From positions 1-43,271 of the forward strand of contig CAJTUB010000013.1 of assembly GCA_910579465.1 (NCBI GenBank): a stretch of DNA of 43,271 bases. The letters run 5' to 3'. Source of the DNA: an uncultured Lachnospiraceae bacterium (GTDB lineage Bacteria; Bacillota; Clostridia; Lachnospirales; Lachnospiraceae). The position numbers and the translations under genes are program-made. Below the pieces are notes generated by a model. The model was given only the letters and a program-made list of their open reading frames with translations. It did no database searches and was not told the origin of the DNA. Of the stretch, positions 30,896-38,310 are shown one piece after another. Position 1 is the stretch's first letter, and the number at the start of each line of letters is the position of its first letter.

Positions 30896-31381
30896 TTAGT
30901 CTGTTTTCCGCAGATAGAGCGTGTAATCGCACGGGTCATAGAGACTTCCGTGTCCTTGTGCAACGGGGACGGTAAAGCCGAATTTGGAATAGATGTGTTT
31001 GGCAATTTTATTATCCTCCTCCACACCAATCGTAAATTCGGTAAAGCCACGGGCTTCCAGGTCATCCAGTGCGTACCGGAGGAGCTTCTGACCGAGTCCG
31101 GCGCCCCGGTAAGCCTTTGCGAGCCGGAAGGTATCAAGATAAACCCTTTGCTGTGGAACCGCCTCCTCAGCAAGCGCTCTGGAGGAATAATTGGCGGAAA
31201 GCTCTCCGATACATGCTCCGGAAGCTTCCATGATATAGGTATCTGCGTCATGGCGGCGGAATTGCTCCAGACGCTTTTTGCGGTAGCCGTCCCATTTCTC
31301 GTCACTGTCAGGAAACAGTGGTTTTAAGCGGTCAAATTCTTCCATCCGGAGTTTCCGGATGCTGATTTCTTTATTGTTCAT
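30896..31381 (-). CDS. GNAT-family N-acetyltransferase
   Basis: A 161-residue GNAT: ISIRKLRMEEFDRLKPLFPD, VYLDTFRLAKAYRGAGLGQK (acetyl-CoA loop R-G-x-G-x-G/K), EFTIGVEEDNKIAKHIYSKF and GFTVPVAQGHGSLYD. The substrate is unknown. Its ATG overlaps the TGA of the PHP gene (4 nt), so the two are coupled in one transcript. Confidence 0.88.
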   Translation of the reverse strand: MNNKEISIRKLRMEEFDRLKPLFPDSDEKWDGYRKKRLEQFRRHDADTYIMEASGACIGELSANYSSRALAEEAVPQQRVYLDTFRLAKAYRGAGLGQKLLRYALDDLEARGFTEFTIGVEEDNKIAKHIYSKFGFTVPVAQGHGSLYDPCDYTLYLRKTD

Positions 31382-32253
31382 TGTTTCTCCTTATGAACCG
31401 GGGCAGCAAGGGAAAGAAGCGGCTCCAGCAGGCTGTCCGGAATGTTAAGGTTGTGGTTTCTTCCGGTGCCGAGAAAGAGATTTGGTTTGTTACTTCCATG
31501 GAAGTCGGAACCGCCGGTCATAAGAAGTCCGAACCGGTTGGCAAGGCCGTAAGAGATACTTTCGTCAAACGAGGTATTGGAGGAATAGAACACTTCTAGT
31601 CCCTTTAAGCCTGCGGCGGTCAGACGCTCTAAAAGGGCGTGCAGCTCTTCGGGCTTCAGCTTATAAAGCAGGGGATGTGCCAGAACCGGAATGCCGCCTG
31701 CGGCAAGAATCAGGGAAATTGCCTGCTCCGGCTGCATGTAGGCACGCGGGACAAAGCAGGGGGCGTCATAGGCGAGATAGCGGGAGAAGGCTTCCTCTCT
31801 GGTTTTTACATAGTTCCGTTCCAGCAGGTATTTGGCAAAATGTGCCCGTGTAATGACGGTGTCCGGATTTTCCCGCCGGAGTTCTTCTAAGGCAAGGGGA
31901 ATGCCAAGTGTGCGGAACCGCTCCGCCATTGCTTCGTTCCGGCGGCCGCGCTCGGCAACAGCATCCTCCAGACCCTTTAAAAGCACTGGATTTGTCTCGT
32001 CAATCCAGAGTCCCAGAATATGAATGTCTTTTTCTTTGTAGGCGGCGGAAATTTCGGTGCCGGAGATTACCGTAACCGGATGTCCGGCCGCGGCAAAGGC
32101 TGCTGCTGCGTCTTTTGCCTCTGCAATACCGGAAACCGTATCGTGGTCCGTCAGGGCAAAGGCGGAAAGCCCGGTTGTTATGGCAAGCTCTGTCAGTTCC
32201 CTTGGCGAAAGTGTGCCGTCCGAATGGTTGGAGTGAACATGAAGGTCAATCAT
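31378..32253 (-). CDS. PHP-domain phosphoesterase (YciV/RNase AM-like)
   Basis: A 291-residue PHP protein. Metal ligands are visible in order: IDLHVHSNHSDGT, FALTDHDTVSG, SGTEISAAY, RAHFAKYL, VLAHPLLY and TGGSDFHGSNKP. This matches the 3',5'-nucleotide phosphatase/5'-3' exonuclease family represented by E. coli YciV. The start has GAAAGGA upstream. Palindromic element B lies only 20 bp upstream of the ATG, so the promoter must lie inside or beyond that element. Confidence 0.92.
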   Translation of the reverse strand: MIDLHVHSNHSDGTLSPRELTELAITTGLSAFALTDHDTVSGIAEAKDAAAAFAAAGHPVTVISGTEISAAYKEKDIHILGLWIDETNPVLLKGLEDAVAERGRRNEAMAERFRTLGIPLALEELRRENPDTVITRAHFAKYLLERNYVKTREEAFSRYLAYDAPCFVPRAYMQPEQAISLILAAGGIPVLAHPLLYKLKPEELHALLERLTAAGLKGLEVFYSSNTSFDESISYGLANRFGLLMTGGSDFHGSNKPNLFLGTGRNHNLNIPDSLLEPLLSLAAPVHKEKQ

Positions 32254-32272
32254 TGCATGAAATCCTTTCTTT

Positions 32273-32454
32273 CCTGTGTTTCTGCATTTTTTTAGCTCTG
32301 TGTCCCGGCGGCTACGCAGTAGTTTTATTTTGCATGCGCTGGCGCTTCACCGGACTTCCTCTAAGAAAACGCGGTCCTTCGGACAAATGCAAAATGAAAC
32401 TGCCGCATAGCCGCCGGGTCTTTTAAGCCCGTTAAAGAAATGCGGAACCCCAGG
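32273..32454. repeat. Palindromic element, copy B (core shortened)
   Basis: A 182-bp element. Left terminus CCTGTGTTTCTGCATTTTTT (32273-32292) and right terminus AAATGCGGAACCCCAGG (32438-32454) are inverted repeats. Outer arms CCCGGCGGCTACGC (32304-32317) and GCATAGCCGCCGGG (32405-32418) pair, then TTTTGCAT and ATGCAAAA. The core keeps CACCGGACTTCCTCTAAG and CGGTCCTTCGGAC but lacks about 70 bases of the middle found in copies A and C. Confidence 0.85.
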
Positions 32455-32457
32455 TTT

Positions 32458-32486
32458 TTGGTATTTATACTAAGAAAAAGTATATC
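32458..32486 (+). promoter_or_regulatory. Possible promoter of the TIGR04086-type gene
   Basis: TTGGTA (32458-32463) and TATATC (32481-32486) with 17-bp spacing, starting 4 bp after the end of element B. Confidence 0.45.
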
Positions 32487-32575
32487 ACAAAAAAAGTACC
32501 GCAACAAGGGAATGGAACAGAACTTGTTCTCATATAGTAGAAAAAAAGAGGGAAATCCGGTTGGAGAAAATGAAA

Positions 32576-32929
32576 ATGGAGCAGGGGAAATTATTGAAAG
32601 AGATAGCAAAGGCGTTGGGAGCGTCGTTGCTGATTACAATTCTTTTTTTGGTCTTGATTGCATTTATTATGCTGAAATCCGGGTTAGGGGAAGATATTGT
32701 GTCAAAAATAATGATAGCCGGATATGTGCTCGCTCCGGCTGCCGGAGGCTTTCTGCTGGGAAAGAAGCGGAAGGTAAACCGTTTTTTGTGGGGGCTTTTC
32801 GTTGGCGTAATCTATTATTTTATTTACATGGCGATTGCTATCTGTACGCAGAATGTGCCGGTAACTGACCTGCTCTGGGTAGCGATACCGGTCTGCCTGG
32901 GAGGCATGGCGGGCGGTATGCTCAGCTAG
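32576..32929 (+). CDS. TIGR04086-family (DUF3792) membrane protein
   Basis: A small protein of about 117 residues with four hydrophobic segments (ASLLITILFLVLIAFIMLKS, MIAGYVLAPAAGGFLLGKKR, FLWGLFVGVIYYFIYMAIAI, LLWVAIPVCLGGMAGGMLS). The G-x-L-x-G and final G-G-M-x-G-G pattern is that of TIGR04086. Function unknown; related genes usually follow tgt-yajC in clostridia, whereas here the link is broken by inserted genes. Starts at TTG 32561, ATG 32570 or ATG 32576 are possible; GGAG at 32563-32566 best suits 32576. Confidence 0.8.
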   Translation: MEQGKLLKEIAKALGASLLITILFLVLIAFIMLKSGLGEDIVSKIMIAGYVLAPAAGGFLLGKKRKVNRFLWGLFVGVIYYFIYMAIAICTQNVPVTDLLWVAIPVCLGGMAGGMLS

Positions 32930-32945
32930 AAGGCGGGAAAAGGCA

Positions 32946-33204
32946 CCCGGGCTGCCGCATTTTGCAGCCCTTCCCTGGGGAGGAGCGGCGGCACACTCTC
33001 TTATTTTTGCATGCGCAAGGCTCCGCCGGACTTCCTCTAAGTGCTGCTAAGCCGCTCGGGGGCGTCCTCGCGCCTAAGCAGCGCTAAGAGGTGATTCCGG
33101 TTTCGCGAAAAACGCGGTCCTTCGGACAAATGCAAAAATAAGAGAGTGTGCCGTCGCTCTTTTTCCCGGAGTTTCCAGGGGCTTTCAAAATGTGGCAGCC
33201 CGGG
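32946..33204. repeat. Palindromic element, copy C (complete)
   Basis: A 259-bp nearly fully palindromic element. Left terminus CCCGGGCTGCCGCATTTTG (32946-32964), right terminus AAAATGTGGCAGCCCGGG (33187-33204). Outer arms CGGCACACTCTCTTATTTTT (about 32989-33008) pair with their complement at 33136-33153, ending TTTTTGCAT/ATGCAAAAA. The core holds GCCGGACTTCCTCTAAG, CGCTAAGAGGTGATTCCGG and a central CTGCTAAG/CTAAGCAG stem. No coding frame is apparent. It occupies most of the 390-base gap before gdpP. Confidence 0.88.
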
Positions 33205-33221
33205 CGCGCAAAAAGAAATAC

Positions 33222-33250
33222 TTCACAGCGGAGGAAAAATATGTTATACT
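33222..33250 (+). promoter_or_regulatory. Promoter of gdpP-rplI-dnaB
   Basis: TTCACA (33222-33227) and TATACT (33245-33250) with a 17-bp spacer, 18 bp downstream of element C. Confidence 0.6.
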
Positions 33251-33253
33251 ATT

Positions 33254-33277
33254 CGCAAAGGGTTTTTGCCCTTTGCG
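33254..33277 (+). promoter_or_regulatory. Perfect hairpin at the gdpP transcript start
   Basis: CGCAAAGGG (33254-33262) pairs with CCCTTTGCG (33269-33277) around TTTTTG. It lies at the predicted 5' end of the mRNA and may stabilise it or attenuate expression. Confidence 0.5.
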
Positions 33278-33321
33278 GATAGAGAGCATACGCTGCTTTA
33301 AAAAAGGGAGAACAAAATAGT

Positions 33322-35373
33322 ATGAAACGAAACGTAAAATTGAAAGGAACGTTACGGTTTTATCTGAACTGGCCGGTGATTCTTACGTTGCTTTTGGTTT
33401 GCATGAATCTGAGTATACTTACGGTGAACCGTCACGCGGCTGCGGTGATGGCGTTTTTTGTTGCTATTTATGCGGCTATTACAGTGATGTTGTATCTGGT
33501 GAAGAAGCCGTTGATTGTAAACGAACTGGTACGTTTTGCAGCCGGGTACAGCCAGGTGCAGCGGCAGCTTCTGAAGGAGCTTGCCGTGCCGTATGCGGTG
33601 ATGGATTCCGAGGGAATGATTCTCTGGGCGAATGATGAGTTTATGGACCTGGCGGAGATGATGCCGAAGCAGAAGAGGGTGCGGGAGATTATTCCGGAGA
33701 TTACGAGCGAGCATATGCCGTCGGTGGAAAACGACGTCAGCCTGCATGTGGAAATAAAGGAGCGGAATTATGAGGTATGTCTGCGTGTAGTGAATACGCC
33801 GGGATTTGATGAGGATGTGCTGTGGCAGGCGAACCAGGCACATGCCAATGAGCTGATTGCCCTTTATTTATATGATGAAACGGAAATCGTGGCACTGCAG
33901 AAGGAGAACGAGAACCAGAAGCTGATTACGGGACTTTTATATATTGACAATTATGAGGAAGTGTTTGAGAGTACCGATGAGGTAAGACGTTCGCTTCTTA
34001 CCGCCTTGGTGGACCGTAAAATCAATAAATATATGGTGAATATTGATGCCATTATTAAAAAGCTGGAGAAGGACAAGTATATGTTTGTGTTCCAGCACAA
34101 GTACCTTGCACAGCTGGAAGCAAGTAAGTTTTCCCTTTTAGAAGAGGTCCGGAGCTTCAGCATCGGCACGGATACGCCGGTCGTAACCATCAGTATGGGA
34201 CTCGGCGTCAATGCGGATTCCTTCCTTGGCGGGTATGAGCTGGCACGCGGTGCGATTGACCTTGCGCTCGGCAGGGGCGGCGACCAGGCGGTTGTAAAAG
34301 ATGGTAATAAGATTTCGTATTACGGAGGGACAAGTGTCCAGGTAGAAAAGACCACGCGTGTAAAGGCGCGTGTAAAGGCGCATGCGCTGAAGGAGTTTGT
34401 GGAAGGGAAGGATAAGGTCGTCATTATGGGTCATTCCATTGCCGACATTGATTCCCTCGGCGCGGCAATCGGCGTTTACCGGATTGCAAAGACGCTGAAC
34501 AAAAAGGCGCATATTGTGATTAACGAGGTGACGAGTTCAATCCGCCCGATGTTGGCAAAGTTTCGGGAAAATTCCGATTATGAGGAGGATATGTTTGTCG
34601 GCAGCGTACAGGCGCAGGAGATTGTGGATAATAATACCCTGCTGGTCGTTGTGGATGTCAACCGGCCGAATTATACGGAGTGCGAGGCGCTGCTTTCCAT
34701 GACACATACGATTGTGATTCTCGACCATCACAGACAGACCGGGGAGGCAATCCAGAATGCAGTGCTTTCCTATATTGAGCCGTATGCTTCGTCCTCGTGT
34801 GAGATGGTCGCGGAGATTTTGCAGTATATCGGGGAAGGGCTGAAGTTAAAGTCCCTGGAGGCGGATGCAATGTACGCGGGGATTATGATTGATACGAATA
34901 ATTTTCTTACAAAGACCGGTGTGCGTACCTTTGAGGCGGCGGCATATCTGAGAAGAAACGGCGCCGATGTCACCAGAATCCGTAAGATGTTCCGGACTGA
35001 CCTGCCGGAGTACCACGCAAAGGCGAAGGCGATTGCGGCAGCGGAGATTTTTGAGGAGCGGTTTGCGTTTTCCGTAACGGAGAGCGAGGGCGTTGACAGC
35101 CCTACGGTGGTTGCGGCGCAGACGGCAAATGAGCTTTTGAATATCAATGATGTCATGGCGTCGTTTGTGTTTACGCAGTTTGGCGGAAAGATTTATGTCA
35201 GTGCGCGTTCCATCGATGAGGTGAATGTGCAGGTTGTCATGGAGAAGCTCGGCGGCGGCGGTCATATGAGCGTTGCGGGTGTCCAGTTTGAGGATTGTGA
35301 TATTATGACGGCGGTAGAACGGGTAAAGGAGGTTCTCCGCCAGATGATAACAGAAGGTGAGATTAAATTATAA
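33322..35373 (+). CDS. gdpP: Cyclic-di-AMP phosphodiesterase GdpP
   Basis: A 683-residue membrane phosphodiesterase that hydrolyses c-di-AMP. Two N-terminal membrane segments (residues about 13-55) are followed by a PAS-like region (VPYAVMDSEGMILWANDEFM), a degenerate GGDEF domain (about 190-320; the GGDEF motif is not kept), a DHH domain (GHSIADIDSLGAAIG, VILDHHRQTG with DHH at about 468-470) and a DHHA1 domain ending GGGGHMSVAGVQFED. The length is typical. AAGGGAG precedes the ATG. First gene of the gdpP-rplI-dnaB operon, the standard Firmicute order. Confidence 0.96.
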   Translation: MKRNVKLKGTLRFYLNWPVILTLLLVCMNLSILTVNRHAAAVMAFFVAIYAAITVMLYLVKKPLIVNELVRFAAGYSQVQRQLLKELAVPYAVMDSEGMILWANDEFMDLAEMMPKQKRVREIIPEITSEHMPSVENDVSLHVEIKERNYEVCLRVVNTPGFDEDVLWQANQAHANELIALYLYDETEIVALQKENENQKLITGLLYIDNYEEVFESTDEVRRSLLTALVDRKINKYMVNIDAIIKKLEKDKYMFVFQHKYLAQLEASKFSLLEEVRSFSIGTDTPVVTISMGLGVNADSFLGGYELARGAIDLALGRGGDQAVVKDGNKISYYGGTSVQVEKTTRVKARVKAHALKEFVEGKDKVVIMGHSIADIDSLGAAIGVYRIAKTLNKKAHIVINEVTSSIRPMLAKFRENSDYEEDMFVGSVQAQEIVDNNTLLVVVDVNRPNYTECEALLSMTHTIVILDHHRQTGEAIQNAVLSYIEPYASSSCEMVAEILQYIGEGLKLKSLEADAMYAGIMIDTNNFLTKTGVRTFEAAAYLRRNGADVTRIRKMFRTDLPEYHAKAKAIAAAEIFEERFAFSVTESEGVDSPTVVAAQTANELLNINDVMASFVFTQFGGKIYVSARSIDEVNVQVVMEKLGGGGHMSVAGVQFEDCDIMTAVERVKEVLRQMITEGEIKL

Positions 35374-35391
35374 CAGAAAGGAAGAACGGCA

Positions 35392-35838
35392 ATGGAAGTT
35401 ATTTTACTGCAGGATGTAAAGAGCCTTGGGAAAAAGGGAGAGATTGTAAAGGTGAGCGACGGGTATGCGAGGAATTTTATTCTCCCGAAAAAGCTCGGTG
35501 TGGAAAAGAACGCAAAGACGTTAAATGATTTAAAGCAGCAGAAGGCAGCGGAGGAGAAGCACAGACAGGAGCTTCTGGCAGAGGCAAAGGCGCTCGGGGA
35601 AGAGATTAAAAAGCAGAGTGTGACACTGAAAATAAAGTCAGGCGAGGGCGGCAGGACGTTCGGTTCTGTTTCCACAAAGGAAATTGCCGTGGCATTGAAG
35701 GAACAGTTAAAGCTGGATATTGATAAGAAGAAGCTGGTTCTGCCGGAGCCGATTCGCACGCTAGGGACGACAATCGTACCGGTAAAGCTTCATCCGGAGG
35801 TAACGGCCGAGCTTACCGTGAAGGTAGTGGAGGCTTAA
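35392..35838 (+). CDS. rplI: Ribosomal protein bL9
   Basis: A 148-residue protein with the L9 N-terminal domain MEVILLQDVKSLGKKGEIVK and VSDGYARNFILPKKLGV, a connecting helix (NDLKQQKAAEEKHRQELLAE) and the C-terminal rRNA-binding domain FGSVSTKEIAVALKEQ. Component of the large ribosomal subunit. AGAAAGGAAG precedes the ATG, 18 nt after gdpP. Confidence 0.98.
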   Translation: MEVILLQDVKSLGKKGEIVKVSDGYARNFILPKKLGVEKNAKTLNDLKQQKAAEEKHRQELLAEAKALGEEIKKQSVTLKIKSGEGGRTFGSVSTKEIAVALKEQLKLDIDKKKLVLPEPIRTLGTTIVPVKLHPEVTAELTVKVVEA

Positions 35839-35866
35839 GGTACCGCGGAAATGAAAGGATTTTAAG

Positions 35867-37207
35867 ATGGATGAAGCACTGATTAAACGGGTGATGCCGC
35901 ACAGCACGGAGGCGGAGCAGTCGGTAATTGGTTCGATGCTTTTGGACCGGGAGGCCATTATGACGGTCGCCGAGCTGTTGAAACGGGAGGATTTTTACAA
36001 TCCGGTCTACGGGCTTTTGTACGAGATTATTTCAGAGCTGTTTAATGAAGGAAAGCCGGCGGATATTCTTACGGTGCAGAATCGCTTAAAGGAGAAGGAG
36101 GCGCCGCCGGAGGTCTATGAATTAAAGTATTTTACCGGATTAATCGGGTCGGTTCCGACCTCGGCCAATGTGCGCTATTATGCGGAAATCGTAAAAAATG
36201 AGGCAATGAAGCGCAGGACGATTAAGGTAACCGAGGCGATTGCCAATGACTGCTATCTTGGGAAGAAAAGTACCGAAGAGATTCTGCAGGATACGGAAAA
36301 GCAGGTGTTTGACCTGATACAGCGTCAGGGCGGCGGCGATACGGAGGACATCCGCAGCATCGTATTAAAGGCGATTGAGAGCATTGAGAATGCGGCAAAG
36401 AACCGCGGGGCAGTGACGGGAATTGCAACCGGGTTTTATGATCTGGACTATAAAACCGCAGGTCTGCAGAAGGCGGACCTGATTTTGATTGCAGCAAGAC
36501 CGTCGGTAGGTAAGACGGCGTTTGCTTTGAACATTGCGGAGTATGTCGCGCTGCGCACAAAGGTTACGACGGCGATTTTCAGTCTGGAGATGTCGCGCAC
36601 CCAGCTTGTAAACCGTATTCTTGCCATGAATTCCAAGGTGGACTCCCAGGCAATCCGGACCGGCGATTTGAAGGACGACGACTGGGTAAAGCTGATGGAG
36701 AGTGCAAGGCTGACCGGGGAGTCCCCGCTGATTATTGACGATACGCCGGGCATTTCCATTACGGAGCTGCGTTCGAAGTGCAGGAAGTTCAAGCTGGAGA
36801 AAAACCTTGGTCTGGTGATAATTGATTATTTGCAGCTGATGTCCGGCGGAAAAAAGGCAGAGTCCAGGCAGCAGGAGATTTCGGAGATTTCCCGTTCCCT
36901 GAAGGCGCTGGCGAGGGAAATCGACTGTCCGGTGATTGCACTGTCCCAGCTCAGCCGTGCGGTAGAGCAGCGGGAGGATAAGCGACCGATGCTTTCCGAC
37001 CTGCGTGAGTCCGGCGCGATTGAGCAGGATGCGGATGTTGTCATGTTTATTTACCGGGATGAATATTATAATAAAGAAAAGTCCGAGGAGCCGGGGGTTG
37101 CGGAGATTATCATCGGAAAGCAGAGAAACGGCCCGACCGGGACGGTGAAGTTAGCCTATCTGGCAAATTATACGAAGTTTGCAAATCTGGACAACCGGCG
37201 GCAGTAG
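35867..37207 (+). CDS. dnaB: Replicative DNA helicase
   Basis: A 446-residue DnaB-type hexameric helicase. The N-terminal domain is HSTEAEQSVIGSMLLDREAI; the RecA-like domain has Walker A ARPSVGKTAFALNIAEYV, FSLEMSRTQLVNRILAM, Walker B LGLVIIDYLQLMSG and DLRESGAIEQDADVVMFIYR. It unwinds DNA at the replication fork. It follows rplI by 28 nt in the operon and is closed by a terminator. Confidence 0.98.
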   Translation: MDEALIKRVMPHSTEAEQSVIGSMLLDREAIMTVAELLKREDFYNPVYGLLYEIISELFNEGKPADILTVQNRLKEKEAPPEVYELKYFTGLIGSVPTSANVRYYAEIVKNEAMKRRTIKVTEAIANDCYLGKKSTEEILQDTEKQVFDLIQRQGGGDTEDIRSIVLKAIESIENAAKNRGAVTGIATGFYDLDYKTAGLQKADLILIAARPSVGKTAFALNIAEYVALRTKVTTAIFSLEMSRTQLVNRILAMNSKVDSQAIRTGDLKDDDWVKLMESARLTGESPLIIDDTPGISITELRSKCRKFKLEKNLGLVIIDYLQLMSGGKKAESRQQEISEISRSLKALAREIDCPVIALSQLSRAVEQREDKRPMLSDLRESGAIEQDADVVMFIYRDEYYNKEKSEEPGVAEIIIGKQRNGPTGTVKLAYLANYTKFANLDNRRQ

Positions 37208-37275
37208 TGCCGTCTTAAAGTCGTATTTTGTTTACGTTTTGGCGAATTACGGCGAACGCTTCTTACAGAAAATGG

Positions 37276-37306
37276 GAACAGCTACTTGCGCAGCTGTTCT
37301 TTTTTT
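37276..37306 (+). terminator. Terminator after dnaB
   Basis: GAACAGC (37276-37282) and GCTGTTC (37293-37299) with a T7 run. A TATACT at 37310-37315 with TTGCGC 18 bp upstream (within the hairpin) is a possible promoter for the MerR-type gene. Confidence 0.8.
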
Positions 37307-37367
37307 CGGTATACTGTTGCTATAGACAAGCAGGAAAAATACCGGAAGTCTGAAAGGGGGACAAGTT

Positions 37368-38054
37368 ATGGGTAAAATATATCAGGTGTCGGAAGCAGCA
37401 GAAGAACTGGGAATGGAAGTATATACACTGCGTTATTGGGAAAACCAGCTTGGTATCGAGGTGCCGCGCAATGCGGCAGGGCACCGCTATTATGAAGATG
37501 AACAGTTGGAGCTGTTCCGAGGAGTAAAGCGTTTGAAGGATGCGGGCTTTGGCCTGCGCCAGATTAAAGCAATGGCAGAGCGCATGCCTGCGGTGGCGGC
37601 GCTTCCGGATGAGAAGCTGGAGGATTTGCGGAAGCGGATTGCCGGAATCGAGGCGGAGCAGGAGGAAGCGGCAGTGCTTCACAGAAGCAACTCCGCCGTA
37701 GAAAGAGGGAAGTTCAGCTTATGTGTGGGAGGCGCTGCAGAGAGTACGGTTCCGGCAGCGGAGGAGCATACCGACGGAGTGAGGATGCTGCAGGAGGGAA
37801 TGACGAAATGGCTCGGAGAGGTGCTGCAGCGTAATAACGAGCAGCTGAGCCAGAAGATTGAAGACGGCGTGTCAGAGCGTATGGCAAGAGAACTCCGCTT
37901 TTTGTTCCGGCAGCAGGAGGAGCAGGAGGAAGAGCGTTACCGCAGACTGGACCGGACAATCCGGGAATACCAGCAGGCGCGTGCAAATGCGAGACAGCAG
38001 CAGAACGGCAGGGAGAATTTTCTGCTGACAAGAAAGGTCCGCCCGTTACATTAA
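37368..38054 (+). CDS. MerR-type HTH protein with coiled-coil tail
   Basis: A 228-residue protein. Residues 1-70 are a MerR-like winged helix (KIYQVSEAAEELGMEVYTLR, YWENQLGI, GHRYYEDEQLELFRGVKRLK). Residues about 85-115 and 165-215 are predicted coiled coil (EQLSQKIEDGVSERMARELR, FRQQEEQEEERYRRLDRTIR). There are no sensor cysteines typical of metal-responsive MerR proteins. The layout recalls RacA-like chromosome-anchoring proteins and DUF3967-type proteins; the position between dnaB and ftsH fits a chromosome-related role, but this is inference. GAAAGGGGG precedes the ATG. Confidence 0.8.
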   Translation: MGKIYQVSEAAEELGMEVYTLRYWENQLGIEVPRNAAGHRYYEDEQLELFRGVKRLKDAGFGLRQIKAMAERMPAVAALPDEKLEDLRKRIAGIEAEQEEAAVLHRSNSAVERGKFSLCVGGAAESTVPAAEEHTDGVRMLQEGMTKWLGEVLQRNNEQLSQKIEDGVSERMARELRFLFRQQEEQEEERYRRLDRTIREYQQARANARQQQNGRENFLLTRKVRPLH

Positions 38055-38110
38055 GGCAAAAATGAACGGTACGGGGAGCCGGAGAAAGCGAAATACATAG
38101 GCAGGGTAAT

Positions 38111-38166
38111 AAACTATCAGGGAGCTGTCGCACAATGCGCGGTAGTTTCCTGATAGTTTTCCTTTT
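38111..38166 (+). terminator. Terminator after the MerR-type gene
   Basis: AAACTATCAGG (38111-38121) and CCTGATAGTTT (38149-38159), with inner CGC/GCG pairing and TTTTCCTTTTT after it. Confidence 0.8.
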
Positions 38167-38209
38167 TGCGAAAATTTATAAATCTTAAAAAAAATTTAGC
38201 GTTATGCTA

Positions 38210-38238
38210 TTGATTTCAAATTACGCTGCCTATATAAT
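38210..38238 (+). promoter_or_regulatory. Promoter of ftsH-uvrC
   Basis: TTGATT (38210-38215) and TATAAT (38233-38238) with 17-bp spacing and an A/T-rich stretch upstream that could act as an UP element. The leader is about 65 nt. Confidence 0.75.
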
Positions 38239-38310
38239 AAGCATAGGGTAATGAAAGGGATGGATAGCATAGGAACGGTTCCGGGGAACCGAAAAAAGAA
38301 AGGAAATTTT

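Noticed and set aside
33007..33143. Possible CRISPR-like or rRNA-like structure in the palindromic element
   Set aside because: There is no regular direct repeat and spacer pattern and no rRNA motif; the signal is a single large inverted repeat.
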